Source of the DNA: Blautia sp.
Lineage (GTDB): Bacteria; Bacillota; Clostridia; Lachnospirales; Lachnospiraceae
Assembly (NCBI GenBank): GCA_017475035.1
Contig: JAFVGK010000108.1
Location: 1 to 47,028, forward strand
Direction: 5' to 3'
Length of the DNA: 47,028 nucleotides
Part shown: positions 24,175 to 33,133 of the stretch, piece after piece
How positions within the stretch are numbered: position 1 is the stretch's first letter
Layout: each line of letters starts with the position of its first letter
The notes under the pieces: model-generated
What the model saw: the letters and a program-made list of their open reading frames with translations, nothing else
Told to the model about the DNA's origin: nothing
Databases searched by the model: none
Position numbers and translations under genes: made by a program

Positions 24175-25170
24175 TCACCAGGCCATGGTATGGAAGGTCA
24201 CAGGATAAGAAGAAACATTTCCTGTACTGATCCATCCGTTGCTGTGATACTCGTAGAGTTCAAAATACACATATATCGTCTGTGAAATTTCCTGATGAAT
24301 ATCCGCCTTCGCGACAATCTGGAATTTCATCTCATGGGTAGCCGTGGGGCTGGCGCTCAGGCACCAGTAAACCGGCACCCATTTTCCGTCTCCCTCAACC
24401 AGAGATCTGTAATAGTCTTCCGCGCTCGCGCCGATCGGATAAAATGGATGCGGCACATTTTTCTCAAACTTGATGGGATTCTCCAGACCTGTTACCTTGC
24501 ATTCCGTAATCTTAGGTACATAAGGCGCACGGACGATCGGCGTCGGGGTTGCTGTCGGTACCGGCGTAGCTGTCGGAATCGGTGTCGGCAGCGGGGTCGG
24601 CGTCGGAGTCGGCCTTGCTGTTATCTGCATCCTGCAGGTAAAGGTCCTGCCCCTGTAGACCGCCTTAACCGTCACCACTCCCGGTTTGCCAAAGGACTGC
24701 AGCAGTACATGGTCGCCGGACGCAGCCCTTACACGCAGCTTTGAGCTGTCCGAGGTCGACCAGGCAATGCCTCCCTTTGCGCCGCTGCGCAGGATCAGAT
24801 TAAAGATACTGGTCGTCTTCATCGTGTAAACCTTCTTTGCAAAACCCATCGGCTTTACGGTAAACCGGCAGACAAGCTTTACATTGCCGACCTTCGCGAT
24901 AACCTTTGCCGTTCCCTTTTTCTTCGCCGTGACCATGCCCTTTTTATTGACCGTGACAATCTTCGGCTTATTGGTCGTCCAGGTCACCTTGGATGCGGCG
25001 ACTCCTCTGACCAACAATTGACAGCTTTCACCAACATACAATGTCTGGGCTGTTTTATTCAGTCTGTAGTCCGCTGCCTGTGCCGGAAACGCCGAAATAA
25101 GCAGACCCACCGCCAGACTTAACGCAAGCAGGATGCTGACGCATCTGCTTTTTCCCAATTTTTTCAACAT
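24175..25170 (-). CDS. Secreted protein with BIG2-type immunoglobulin-like domains
   Basis: A 331-residue exported protein. The signal peptide ends AQA-ADY near residue 33. A BIG2-like domain (about 35-108) reads YVGESCQLLV, VTWTTNKPKIVTV and GTAKVIAKVG. A second, weaker Ig-like unit spans about 110-185. A proline/threonine linker (PTPTPTPLPTPIPTATPVP) spans about 190-215. A C-terminal about 115-residue beta-rich domain has no family I recognise (VPVYWCLSASPTATHEMKF inside). It probably acts on or near the cell wall. The ATG at 25170 has AAGGAGGGG seven bases upstream; an ATG two codons earlier overlaps that site. Confidence 0.75.
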   Translation of the reverse strand: MLKKLGKSRCVSILLALSLAVGLLISAFPAQAADYRLNKTAQTLYVGESCQLLVRGVAASKVTWTTNKPKIVTVNKKGMVTAKKKGTAKVIAKVGNVKLVCRFTVKPMGFAKKVYTMKTTSIFNLILRSGAKGGIAWSTSDSSKLRVRAASGDHVLLQSFGKPGVVTVKAVYRGRTFTCRMQITARPTPTPTPLPTPIPTATPVPTATPTPIVRAPYVPKITECKVTGLENPIKFEKNVPHPFYPIGASAEDYYRSLVEGDGKWVPVYWCLSASPTATHEMKFQIVAKADIHQEISQTIYVYFELYEYHSNGWISTGNVSSYPVTFHTMAW

Positions 25171-25293
25171 ATCCATCCCCTCCTTATAAATTATTCTTCA
25201 ACGAACAAAACGCTGCCGGTTTGGTTCGAAATCTTTTATAGTTATAATCTACCATAATGCACAAATTGTTTCAAGGGGCATGTCGGTTTTTTG

Positions 25294-26589
25294 TCAGCCT
25301 TTCAGAATACAGATAAACGAAATGATTCCTTCTTTCCAGTTAACATTGATTTTTCCATTGTACTGGCCCACAAGATTTTCCGCAATGGACAGCCCCACGC
25401 CGTATCCGCCTTTATCCACATTGTGGGATTGGTCCTGACGGTAGAATCGTTCGAAAAACCGGCTGTAATCCTCGTCTTTTCCACTTTCGTAGCTGTTCGA
25501 TACCGTCAGGCTGATCCCCTTTCCCCTCTGTGCAAGACTTACCTGGATCGACCCTTCCGGGTCACAGTATTTGATGGCATTATCCAATAACAGCGAACAA
25601 AGCTGCCGGATCTGACTGTCATTGATTCTCATACGTACATTCGGAGGGATCTGTGTCACAAGCGTTTTATTCTCCTGCAAGGCAATCGGAAGAAAGGTTT
25701 TTACCGTATCCTCTATAGATACGGAAACATCGATCACCGTAGCCTCCTCCTTCTGTTCTCTTTCCTGTGCCCTGGTAATCATGACAAGATTCTGAATCAG
25801 GCCCTGCAGTCTCTCGACCTGGCGCAGCGTGGAGGCCGTCCACTCAGACTCTCCCTCCAGCAGCTCCGTCATCTCTGTATTTGCCCGGATGACCGCAAGA
25901 GGAGTCTTCAGCTCATGACTGGCATTTGTGATAAACTGTTTTTGAAGTTCCGCATTTTCCAGTTCCGAGCGCAGCGCATAATCCGCGAATACCCGTACGA
26001 AAAAGAAGGAGACGCACAGGAAGAAGCCGATCAGCATCAATGCAGAGTGAAACAGCCGGTTCATAACCTGTACCTGCATGGTACCGTCCAGATACACGAC
26101 AATCGTACTGCCGTCACTTCTTTTTTCTTTTTTATAATAATAGTTTCCTCTCTGTCCGTAGATTCTCCTGTGCCGAAGCGCATATCTGCCGTATTCAATG
26201 GCTTCCGTCTCCGATACGGCTTCAATATGGCCGGTCTTGATTTCCTTCACGTCTTTTTCGCTGCCGAAAATCACTGCAAAATAGCGTGTGGAAAAGGAAA
26301 ACTCGGGAGACCGGAGGTCTGAGCTGTCCATATGGAAAAAGGCCAGCAGAAAGCGGAGAATCGCATTTTCTTCCTGAAGAATACGGGAGTCCCTCTGTGA
26401 AAATGCCATATCATTGAGATCGCCGTCATTTTCAGCTATATAATTAAGGATCTGATGAATGCTGTATTGTGTCGTCCAATAATTCGTCAGGAAGATCATT
26501 CCGCTCATCAGCATCATAACCGTAAACAGAGCCAGCATGGAGGAAATCATGAACTTGCGCCTGATTTTGCGGATCGCATGTTCACTCAT
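25294..26589 (-). CDS. Sensor histidine kinase
   Basis: A 431-residue membrane kinase: helix at about 14-35, extracellular sensor of about 140 residues, second helix at about 180-202. Then HisKA with FITNASHELKTPLAVIRA (His near residue 230), an N-box LLLDNAIKYC near 340, and a single recognisable G-box DKGGYGVGLSIAENL near 400. It would autophosphorylate and pass phosphate to the response regulator encoded just upstream. Its ATG (26589, AAGGAGGG eight bases before) overlaps the regulator's end by eight bases. The signal sensed is unknown. Confidence 0.9.
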   Translation of the reverse strand: MSEHAIRKIRRKFMISSMLALFTVMMLMSGMIFLTNYWTTQYSIHQILNYIAENDGDLNDMAFSQRDSRILQEENAILRFLLAFFHMDSSDLRSPEFSFSTRYFAVIFGSEKDVKEIKTGHIEAVSETEAIEYGRYALRHRRIYGQRGNYYYKKEKRSDGSTIVVYLDGTMQVQVMNRLFHSALMLIGFFLCVSFFFVRVFADYALRSELENAELQKQFITNASHELKTPLAVIRANTEMTELLEGESEWTASTLRQVERLQGLIQNLVMITRAQEREQKEEATVIDVSVSIEDTVKTFLPIALQENKTLVTQIPPNVRMRINDSQIRQLCSLLLDNAIKYCDPEGSIQVSLAQRGKGISLTVSNSYESGKDEDYSRFFERFYRQDQSHNVDKGGYGVGLSIAENLVGQYNGKINVNWKEGIISFICILKG

Positions 26590-27265
26590 CTTCCGCCCCT
26601 CCTTCAATCAGGCGATACGTGCCGCCCTTCTCTCCGATAATCACGGCGTTCGAGGAAACCGCCAGAAGTTTTCCCCGCAGATAACTGACATAGAGCCATA
26701 CCGTGTCGTCCTTTACCTCCGGATCATTTTGCCATACATGTTCAATCAGATAGGCTGTTTCCAGCTCCCGGTCTCTCTGCAGGATCAGAATCTGTAATAG
26801 TTCAAACTCTTTCACGGACAGACGGACGGCGTTTTCGCAGGAAAGTTCAAAGTTATCCGAACGAAGGGTCAGATCCCCAAAGTGAAGCTCCCGGCTTCCA
26901 TATTCCGTTTTCCTTCTTGTCATCGCACGGACCCTGGCCAAAAGCTCCTTCATCGCAAAGGGCTTGGTCAGATAATCATCCGCTCCGGCGTCAAGTCCCG
27001 CAACCCTGTCATCCACCTCAGATTTTGCCGTAAGCATCAGGACCGGGGTGATATTATTCCGGCCGCGTACCTCTGACAATACCTCCAGGCCTGTCTTTTT
27101 CGGCATCATGATATCCAGGATCAAAAGATCATAGCTGTTTTCCCCGATCAGGGAAAGGGCTTCCTCCCCATCGAAAGCAGCATCCACATCATAACCCGCG
27201 TGATTGAGTGCCGCGCACAGCACCCTGCTTAAATCACGGGTATCCTCTGCCAGTAATATTTTCAT
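26582..27265 (-). CDS. OmpR-family response regulator
   Basis: A 227-residue DNA-binding regulator. The receiver domain has acidic pocket AED, phospho-acceptor LLILDIMMP (Asp near residue 51), LTAKSEVDDR and DYLTKPF. A winged-helix domain (about 130-222) has LSVKEFELLQILI and VWLYVSYLRGKL. It pairs with the overlapping histidine kinase gene. GGAAAGGA lies eight bases before the ATG, and the gene starts 24 bases after the alarmone synthetase, so the three genes are probably one operon. Confidence 0.93.
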   Translation of the reverse strand: MKILLAEDTRDLSRVLCAALNHAGYDVDAAFDGEEALSLIGENSYDLLILDIMMPKKTGLEVLSEVRGRNNITPVLMLTAKSEVDDRVAGLDAGADDYLTKPFAMKELLARVRAMTRRKTEYGSRELHFGDLTLRSDNFELSCENAVRLSVKEFELLQILILQRDRELETAYLIEHVWQNDPEVKDDTVWLYVSYLRGKLLAVSSNAVIIGEKGGTYRLIEGGAEDE

Positions 27266-27288
27266 CAGAAAATCCTTTCCGCTGAGAT

Positions 27289-27912
27289 TTATGAAGCGCT
27301 GTGCCCGTCATCACCATGCACGTTTCCGTCATCTGCAGTCTGGATCAGATCGCGTATTGTCTGCATGGAAATATCTGTCGAAGCAAGCTCGTCTGCGCAG
27401 CGCTTCAGTTCCGATTCAATCAAAGCTTTATTGCCTTTGATATTCTTTTTATACCTCATATGATGTTCCAGCGCGGCCCAGGTATCCTGAGAGATCGTCC
27501 TTAACTGGATTTCCGCGTAAACCTCACCTCTCACCAGGAGAATCATATGGTAACTGCGATATCCGTTCGATTTCGCATGCCGGATATAATCCTTCTCCCT
27601 GATGATCTCACAGTCAGGCAATCCGGCCAGATGATCCCGGATCCGGTAAACATCCTGGACGAAAGGACAGACTACCCGCAGGCCCACGGCGTCCTGAATT
27701 ACCCGCAGAGCGGAGTCCTCCGTTTCCGGAAGTCCTTTCCTCCGGCATTTTTCCCTCATGCTCTCTTCAGACTTGATCCTTGCCAGACAATGCTCCACCG
27801 GGTCAAGGCCTTCCTGCTTTTTCAGGTTCTGCCGCAGCTTCTCGATTTCCCCTTCCAGGTACTCTTTCGTCATTTCCAGCTTTCCGAGAGCAGAACCGTA
27901 AATCGATTCCAT
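27289..27912 (-). CDS. Small alarmone synthetase (RelQ/YjbM-type GTP pyrophosphokinase)
   Basis: A 207-residue cytoplasmic enzyme with only the RelA/SpoT synthetase domain. It transfers pyrophosphate from ATP to GDP or GTP to make (p)ppGpp. RIKSEESMREK (about residues 45-55), DAVGLRVVCPFVQDVY (about 74-89), DYIRHAKSNGYRSYH (about 107-121, the G-loop) and EIQLRTISQDTWAALEHH (about 132-149) are the synthetase motifs. There is no hydrolase domain. Length matches RelQ (about 210). RBS GAGGAG precedes the ATG and is the end of a family-1 repeat. It sits upstream of a two-component system. Confidence 0.9.
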   Translation of the reverse strand: MESIYGSALGKLEMTKEYLEGEIEKLRQNLKKQEGLDPVEHCLARIKSEESMREKCRRKGLPETEDSALRVIQDAVGLRVVCPFVQDVYRIRDHLAGLPDCEIIREKDYIRHAKSNGYRSYHMILLVRGEVYAEIQLRTISQDTWAALEHHMRYKKNIKGNKALIESELKRCADELASTDISMQTIRDLIQTADDGNVHGDDGHSAS

Positions 27913-27921
27913 ATTTTACAG

Positions 27922-28112
27922 CTCCTCTTTTAATGAAGTTTTTTACGTTGATTCAACGTTTTCGAAGGACCATTTTGCTGCTTCGGCAGTCGGGCTGCCA
28001 AAGACAGAATCAGTCTCCTCTTTAGCGAAGTTTTATACGTTTACTCAATGTTCCCGGATGATGATTTTGCCGCTTCGGCAGTCGGGCTGCCAAAGACAGA
28101 ATCAGCCTCCTC
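27922..28112 (-). repeat. SD-flanked repeat, family 1, tandem pair
   Basis: Two units of about 95 bp (27922-28021 and 28014-28112) share GGCAGCCCGACTGCC hairpins, a TCATCCGGGAAC or GGTCCTTCGAAAAC core, and a GAGGAG-type border. The inner copy lies between the MoxR and alarmone-synthetase genes and ends in the latter's ribosome site. The outer copy supplies the 3' end of the MoxR gene. Confidence 0.85.
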
Positions 28113-29603
28113 TATTTTTTTCAGAATTGCCCGGCTGCGATCCTCATACAACAGCTCCTGGTTGTATCGGTCATAGCGTTCGCAGGCATATCGTTTTAAG
28201 AAACGGACACTGTACGGATTCGCATTCAGCTCCGTGAGAAAGAGGACAATCTCCTGCCCCTGGCCGAAAAGGACCTCCAGGCAGTCAAACGCATATTCCA
28301 GTGTCCGAGCGGCCTGTGCATGGCTCTTTTCATAATTCTGTCTCTCCCGGCCGAATTCCCCGGATATCCGCTCAAAGGTTTCCTGTGCCGTCTCTGCATC
28401 CGCAAGCTCTTTCCTGATTCCGGAAAGAAAGCTTTCCACGCGGATGGAGACATGCTTTTCTTCCCTTGTAAGAAGCTCCGCCTTTGTTTCAGTCTCTCTT
28501 TGGGCGGATATCCGCAGCACCAGATCGTCCAGCACCAGAGCAGGGTCTGTTCCTTCTGATGAAAGCAGCAGAGTTTTCGCCTTTGACAAAGTCTCATGCA
28601 GGGCTGTCATATACTCCTCCTCCCTGCAGTAAGCAAGAAAGCTCTGCCGGCATCTGGCCAGAATCAGACCGAGTACCCCATATCTCTCGTCAAACGAGGC
28701 ATGGGCGATTTTCTTGATGAGAATGTCGGGAATATGCCCTGCAAAAACCTCATCCATGGCGTAATCCGCTTCATACTTGTGAAACAGCTCCCAGTAATTG
28801 GCAAAGTCCCTGGCAATCGCCGGATATTGAATATAGGAAGTGACCGTATCGCGGTCCACTCCTTTTTTCAGCGATTCATAGACCCACAAAAGCCTGGAAA
28901 GATCCTCCCAGCCTCTGGGGGTCGCGAAGAATCTCCCGTCCACGGTGGTCTCCATCCGGCAGAAATACTGCGGTTTTGCCTGGAGATAGGCCAGAACAGC
29001 CGGATGTACATTTGCCTGATAAGCATATTCCTTCCAGGCGTCAAAATCCGGTTCCACATCCATTCTCTTGACACGGTCCATTGTCACCACATCGAATTCC
29101 CGCACGGACCGGTTATATTCCGGCGGATTCCCCGCTGCCACGATAATCCATCCCCTGGGAATCTGCAGATTTCCGAAGGTTTTGCACTGAAGGAACTGCA
29201 GCATCGCCGGCGCCAGGGTCTCAGAGACACAATTGATCTCATCGATAAATAAGATTCCCTCTCTGAGCCCGGTCTGTTCCATCTTCTGATACATGGAAGC
29301 AACGATCTCGCTCATCGTATACTCTGTCACGGAATACTTTTTCCCGTCAAAGGTCTCCTCCGATATGAACGGCAGGCCGATGGCGCTCTGCCTCGTGTGA
29401 TGCGTGATCGTATAGGAGACCAGAGCCAGCTTCATTTTCTGGGCGATCTGTCCCATGATCTGTGTCTTTCCGATTCCCGGAGGACCGATCAGAAAAATCG
29501 GCCGCTGGTGAATAATCGGGATCACATAATCCCCGTCACCGTCTTTGAGAAGATAGGCCTCGATCGTATCCATGATTTCGGCCATTGCCCGTTTTATATT
29601 CAT
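28041..29603 (-). CDS. MoxR-type AAA+ ATPase
   Basis: A 520-residue cytoplasmic AAA+ protein. Walker A is GPPGIGKT (residues 40-47), Walker B ILFIDE (117-122), sensor 1 AAGNPPEYN (about 157-165), and arginine residues follow in DVVTMDRVKR. A long helical C-terminal region (about 300-500) replaces the usual lid. MoxR ATPases work with VWA proteins as chaperone-like pairs that insert metals or remodel complexes. The gene starts one base after the VWA gene, with GAGGAGG inside the VWA end. The last 22-23 residues (ADSVFGSPTAEAAKSSS and onward) are encoded by a copy of the interspersed repeat, so the native C-terminus has been replaced. Confidence 0.88.
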   Translation of the reverse strand: MNIKRAMAEIMDTIEAYLLKDGDGDYVIPIIHQRPIFLIGPPGIGKTQIMGQIAQKMKLALVSYTITHHTRQSAIGLPFISEETFDGKKYSVTEYTMSEIVASMYQKMEQTGLREGILFIDEINCVSETLAPAMLQFLQCKTFGNLQIPRGWIIVAAGNPPEYNRSVREFDVVTMDRVKRMDVEPDFDAWKEYAYQANVHPAVLAYLQAKPQYFCRMETTVDGRFFATPRGWEDLSRLLWVYESLKKGVDRDTVTSYIQYPAIARDFANYWELFHKYEADYAMDEVFAGHIPDILIKKIAHASFDERYGVLGLILARCRQSFLAYCREEEYMTALHETLSKAKTLLLSSEGTDPALVLDDLVLRISAQRETETKAELLTREEKHVSIRVESFLSGIRKELADAETAQETFERISGEFGRERQNYEKSHAQAARTLEYAFDCLEVLFGQGQEIVLFLTELNANPYSVRFLKRYACERYDRYNQELLYEDRSRAILKKIEEADSVFGSPTAEAAKSSSGNIE

Positions 29604-31052
29604 TTATACCTCCTCTTCCGGAACCGTCAGCCGGATCGCCCAGGGCGGCACATCCACGTCCCGGTAATCCTCTCCCTCCACAAAAACGAAGGCCGTGTCA
29701 TAAGGCGGTTTTTTCACCGGATATGTCCCGTAACCATCCGTGAAATAGATCAGGCCGCGCAGATGGAAGAATTCCCCCTTCGCCAGCATTTCTTCTACAT
29801 AAGCAAAAGCAGGGCGAAAATCCGTGCCGCCCCGTCCGGCAAGCTCCACCTGGTTCATATAAGTCCGGATCTGTTCCAGGCTTTTCAGGCAGACATCATT
29901 CCTGACTTTTTCATCGCATTGCATCACATGCACACGGATCTGCCTGGAAAAGCTGCCTGAGGAAGAGAGAATCCCATAGGTTTCCTCCAGAAAGCGCCGC
30001 ACCAGGGTATCCTTGCAGGACATCGAGGTATCGATCACGATCACAAACTCCTCGATCCTGTGCAGCTCGCTGGTTTCCAGCGGTTCGATCAGAGGCATGT
30101 TGCCATAATGCTCCAGCCCGTAATGATAGTAGATATAATCGAAGGAATCCAGATCTGCCTTGGTCTCTTCTTTCAGAACACAGAACTTCTTTAAGAATTC
30201 GCGGTAATCCATCCGGGGACGGCTGCTCACACGCAGCTCGTCATAAAGACAGGGCGCATCGGACGCAGCCTCTTTGGCAAAGGTTTCCATCTCCGTCTGC
30301 ATCCGTTCCCTGATTTCCTGCCACCGGTCCTGCTGCTGCCTGGGATTTCGGCGGGCCATCTGCTGCCAGAGACAGTGGTCATCCATTCGAAAATCCGCCT
30401 CAAGGTGCGCAAGGTAAGCCTCACTCACCGGATTGATCTCATCACAGGACTCTGTCAAAGCATCTCCATCCCTCTTGCCGCTTACTTCAGTCGGGAAGGA
30501 ATCAGAATCACTCATTGAACTATGATCAGCAGCATTCCCGGAGGAGAGCTCTCGCAGCTGTTTTTTCAGGTATCTCTCCACTCCCTGTGCAGTGACCACC
30601 TTCAGATTGTTTCGCAATTCCTGATATATCCGAAGACGAAGCCCGCTTTTCGGGCGATGCAGACAGGGCTGATACAACTCATCCAATAAAAACTCTGTCG
30701 TAATGTCACACGCCAGGTAATAAATCCTTCGATCCGGGGCAAAATCATTCCCCGGTATATAAAAAGGATGGGCGAAGAGACAATGAAAGATGCTATGCAG
30801 GTACGCCCGATTTACCAGTCTTTGATCCTTTACAAACAGATCCATCAGCGCCTGTGTCTGAAAGTACAGGCAGACAGCATCCGTGCCCAGCAGCCTGATT
30901 CCCCCGTCCGGCACGAACCGAAGGCCGGACAAAGCCACATCCAGATACCTCATCCGTAAAAACAGTTCCGTGCGGGCATTGAGAAGGATCTCTTTGCATA
31001 TTTCCGTTTTTTTCTGGTTTATTTCTTCTTCTCTATAGATGACACTGTCCAT
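29604..31052 (-). CDS. VWA-domain protein, MoxR partner (DUF2201-like)
   Basis: A 482-residue protein. The N-terminal region matches the layout of the putative metallopeptidase part of DUF2201 proteins. However, where HExxH is expected the sequence reads H86-S-I-F-H90, so catalytic activity is doubtful. An acidic, low-complexity segment spans about 170-205. The C-terminal VWA-like domain (about 330-482) has MIDAS residues DTSMS (341-345) and GRGGTDFRPAF near 414. Such proteins act with a MoxR ATPase; the substrate is unknown. The ATG at 31052 has only a weak GGGAAG upstream. It heads the VWA-MoxR operon and diverges from the leucine-rich repeat gene. Confidence 0.8.
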   Translation of the reverse strand: MDSVIYREEEINQKKTEICKEILLNARTELFLRMRYLDVALSGLRFVPDGGIRLLGTDAVCLYFQTQALMDLFVKDQRLVNRAYLHSIFHCLFAHPFYIPGNDFAPDRRIYYLACDITTEFLLDELYQPCLHRPKSGLRLRIYQELRNNLKVVTAQGVERYLKKQLRELSSGNAADHSSMSDSDSFPTEVSGKRDGDALTESCDEINPVSEAYLAHLEADFRMDDHCLWQQMARRNPRQQQDRWQEIRERMQTEMETFAKEAASDAPCLYDELRVSSRPRMDYREFLKKFCVLKEETKADLDSFDYIYYHYGLEHYGNMPLIEPLETSELHRIEEFVIVIDTSMSCKDTLVRRFLEETYGILSSSGSFSRQIRVHVMQCDEKVRNDVCLKSLEQIRTYMNQVELAGRGGTDFRPAFAYVEEMLAKGEFFHLRGLIYFTDGYGTYPVKKPPYDTAFVFVEGEDYRDVDVPPWAIRLTVPEEEV

Positions 31053-31169
31053 AAAATATCTGCTTCCCGATTATAAGGATCCGTGCATAAACAACCTTTA
31101 CATCCTGCGCCATCTGTATCGGTTATTTTTTCACAGCTCCTGAATAACTGCAGCCACAGCTGCATTGTT

Positions 31170-31207
31170 TTTTTTTCCACGAGTATAATTTTTTTCCACG
31201 AGTATAA
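31170..31207. repeat. 19-bp tandem duplication upstream of the VWA gene
   Basis: TTTTTTTCCACGAGTATAA is present twice without a gap (31170-31188 and 31189-31207). On the minus strand each unit gives TTATACTCGTGGAAAAAAA. No gene is supported in 31053-31523. A 48-codon minus-strand frame with CKGCLC ends at 31019 but lacks a ribosome site. Confidence 0.7.
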
Positions 31208-31423
31208 AAAGAAGTATATCGCTTTGCCGGTTCCGGCGCAAGTCACAAGTTCGTTCCGTATATGCGCATCATCGCGCGTATCTTCCGGATGCTTCCGGCT
31301 CACTTGCTCTCCCGCCTGTTTGTATGATATACTGGTCACACTGAATCATTGCCGCAGGCAATTGTTTCCTAATAGCTGCATATACCGCGGCGAAGAACTG
31401 CAGCCGCGATTATAGTAAACGTC

Positions 31424-31437
31424 ATGCAAAAATGAGC
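31424..31437. repeat. Fragment of family-2 hairpin arm
   Basis: CATGCAAAAATGAGCGA is identical to the left arm at 208-224, but the right arm is missing. Confidence 0.5.
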
Positions 31438-31523
31438 GATTCGCAGAAACAGGCTTTCGCCAATATTATCATAAGATAAGCAAGTGTATAAATTGTGTTT
31501 TTTATTGAATTGCAGGTATTTTT

Positions 31524-32297
31524 ATGTTTGAAATGAAGATACATGAGACCTGGGCGGAGTTGATCCGATATACCGGTGAGGAAAAACAGGCTGAGGTTCC
31601 TGCCCTGTGGGAGGGACTTCCGATCCGGGAAATTGCCCCTTATGCTTTTTCCGGACTTTCGATCACGCATCTCTCGCTGTCGGACAGTGTGCGAAAGATC
31701 GGGCGATACGCGATGTACAATTGTCTGGAGCTTACGGATTTTGGTTTTACGGACGGTCTGGCGGATCTGGGGGCAGGGGCTTTTACCGGCTGCCACCATA
31801 TCCGGCACCTTTCACTCTCCTGCGAAAAAGGAGAAACCTCTGTCCTCAGGGACATTTTACTGGAAGTCAATGAAGAGCTTACCGTAGATTACAGGGCTGT
31901 CGATGGAAAAGCTCTCCTGTTGTTTCCGGAATTTTATGAAGAAGGGGTGGAAAATACTCCCGCCAGAATCATAGAACATCACACTCACGGCAGCGGCATG
32001 TATTACCGCAATTGTTTTGTCAACCGAAGGCTGAATTTCCAGGAATATGACCGCTGTTTCCCTTATGCCATCGGGCAGGAACGGGAGGATGTCCTGATCC
32101 GCCTCGTCGTCAGCCGGCTTCGGTACCCCTATCGGCTCGATCATGAATACAGAAGCATCTATGAAGCATTCCTGAAGGACCACTTCGACGCAGCCCTCGC
32201 CTGCTACACCAAAGCCCGCGATCCGCAGACCACGAGCTTTCTGATGCAGCAATACAGGAAGAAAAATGAATGTAAAGTCCTTGATTTTTCTTTATAG
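31524..32297 (+). CDS. BspA-like leucine-rich repeat protein
   Basis: A 257-residue protein with no signal peptide. Residues about 25-110 hold three or four LRR_5-type units (IREIAPYAFSGLSITHLSLS, VRKIGRYAMYNCLELTDFGF, LADLGAGAFTGCHHIRHLSL). The C-terminal 140 residues are not repeats and carry conserved-looking segments such as GKALLLFPEFYEEG, YYRNCFVNRRLNFQEYD and RLRYPYRLDHEYRSIYEAFL. Secreted BspA proteins are adhesins; this one appears cytoplasmic. It is divergent from the VWA-MoxR pair, which may point to joint function. The ribosome site is weak (AGG). Confidence 0.65.
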   Translation: MFEMKIHETWAELIRYTGEEKQAEVPALWEGLPIREIAPYAFSGLSITHLSLSDSVRKIGRYAMYNCLELTDFGFTDGLADLGAGAFTGCHHIRHLSLSCEKGETSVLRDILLEVNEELTVDYRAVDGKALLLFPEFYEEGVENTPARIIEHHTHGSGMYYRNCFVNRRLNFQEYDRCFPYAIGQEREDVLIRLVVSRLRYPYRLDHEYRSIYEAFLKDHFDAALACYTKARDPQTTSFLMQQYRKKNECKVLDFSL

Positions 32298-32366
32298 GAA
32301 ATTCTTATGAGGCGCGCCTGACACCGGCAGTCGGCATCTTTCTTAAGGCGATCCCTGCCATACCAT

Positions 32367-32402
32367 AAAAGAAACCCTCACGGCACTGTGAGGGTTTCTT
32401 TT
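32367..32402. terminator. Bidirectional terminator
   Basis: AAAAGAAACCCTCAC-GGCACT-GTGAGGGTTTCTTTT, a perfect 15-bp stem between convergent genes. Confidence 0.93.
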
Positions 32403-32434
32403 ATCGAGGACGGGAAGATCCGATTCTTTCTGCC

Positions 32435-33115
32435 TCAGGTTTTATATCCGGCAAGCAGTTTATCCACTTCTGCCGGCACATATCCTTTATCCGCCAGATA
32501 CTTTTCTTTTCCGAGCATTTCCATGACACGTTCCGTTACGAAACAATTTGCCTTTCCGGCCCGGATCAGAGTTACATCGGGGTTTGTAAAAACGCCGAAG
32601 ATTTCCACAGGAATATCCTTCCTTCCCTCCGCTGCCAGAATTTTCTCAACCAGTTCTTTCTGCTTTGCGTTCTTTACCGTGGGACTCTCCACGGTCACTT
32701 TTTCTTCACCCCTCAGCTGTACCCAATCCTCATCATTATCCCCGGCTGTAACCGTCCCGCCATAGCCAAAACAGTTGAAGCCGATCACCATGGCTCTGGT
32801 AACCATGATCGCAGATAAAGTCGCCGTTTCGCCTTCATACGCTACCGTGCCGGGAAGCATCAGGGGAAACCTACGCTTCCTCGCAAACGTTGTCAATAAT
32901 GATAAAAACTGAATCAGATCCTGTCTGGAGCCGTTTCTCACTTTCGGAACTTTTTTTTCTTTCTCCTTGTTCTGTTTATCAAACGCCGTTCCCCTGACTC
33001 TGCCGCCAAAGAACATCTCCATCGGATTGCTCCCTGTGATTTTTGCCAGCATGACCGGCAGAAGGATCAGTACAAACAGCAAAATAAGTATGATCGTCAG
33101 ATTTGTTTCTTCCAA
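32435..33115 (-). CDS. Membrane-anchored NERD-like protein
   Basis: A 226-residue protein with one N-terminal membrane helix (about residues 6-25) and a cytoplasmic or surface domain. The middle (LPGTVAYEGETATLSAIMVT, then GFNCFGYGGTVTAGDNDEDW) follows the pattern of nuclease-related NERD domains (strand, then EVKN-like motif, then G-x-I-x-G...W-x-Q). The acidic/lysine catalytic positions of that motif are replaced (GFNCFGYGG), so it is a diverged or inactive member at best. The start is TTG with AAGGGG nine bases upstream. It lies 18 bases after the 127-residue gene and forms an operon with it. Confidence 0.5.
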   Translation of the reverse strand: MEETNLTIILILLFVLILLPVMLAKITGSNPMEMFFGGRVRGTAFDKQNKEKEKKVPKVRNGSRQDLIQFLSLLTTFARKRRFPLMLPGTVAYEGETATLSAIMVTRAMVIGFNCFGYGGTVTAGDNDEDWVQLRGEEKVTVESPTVKNAKQKELVEKILAAEGRKDIPVEIFGVFTNPDVTLIRAGKANCFVTERVMEMLGKEKYLADKGYVPAEVDKLLAGYKT

Positions 33116-33133
33116 AATCAGTCCCCTTCAATA

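Noticed and set aside
31019-31339. Cys-containing small protein (CKGCLC) upstream of the VWA gene
   Set aside because: No ribosome site, contains the 19-bp duplication, and overlaps the VWA start in another frame.
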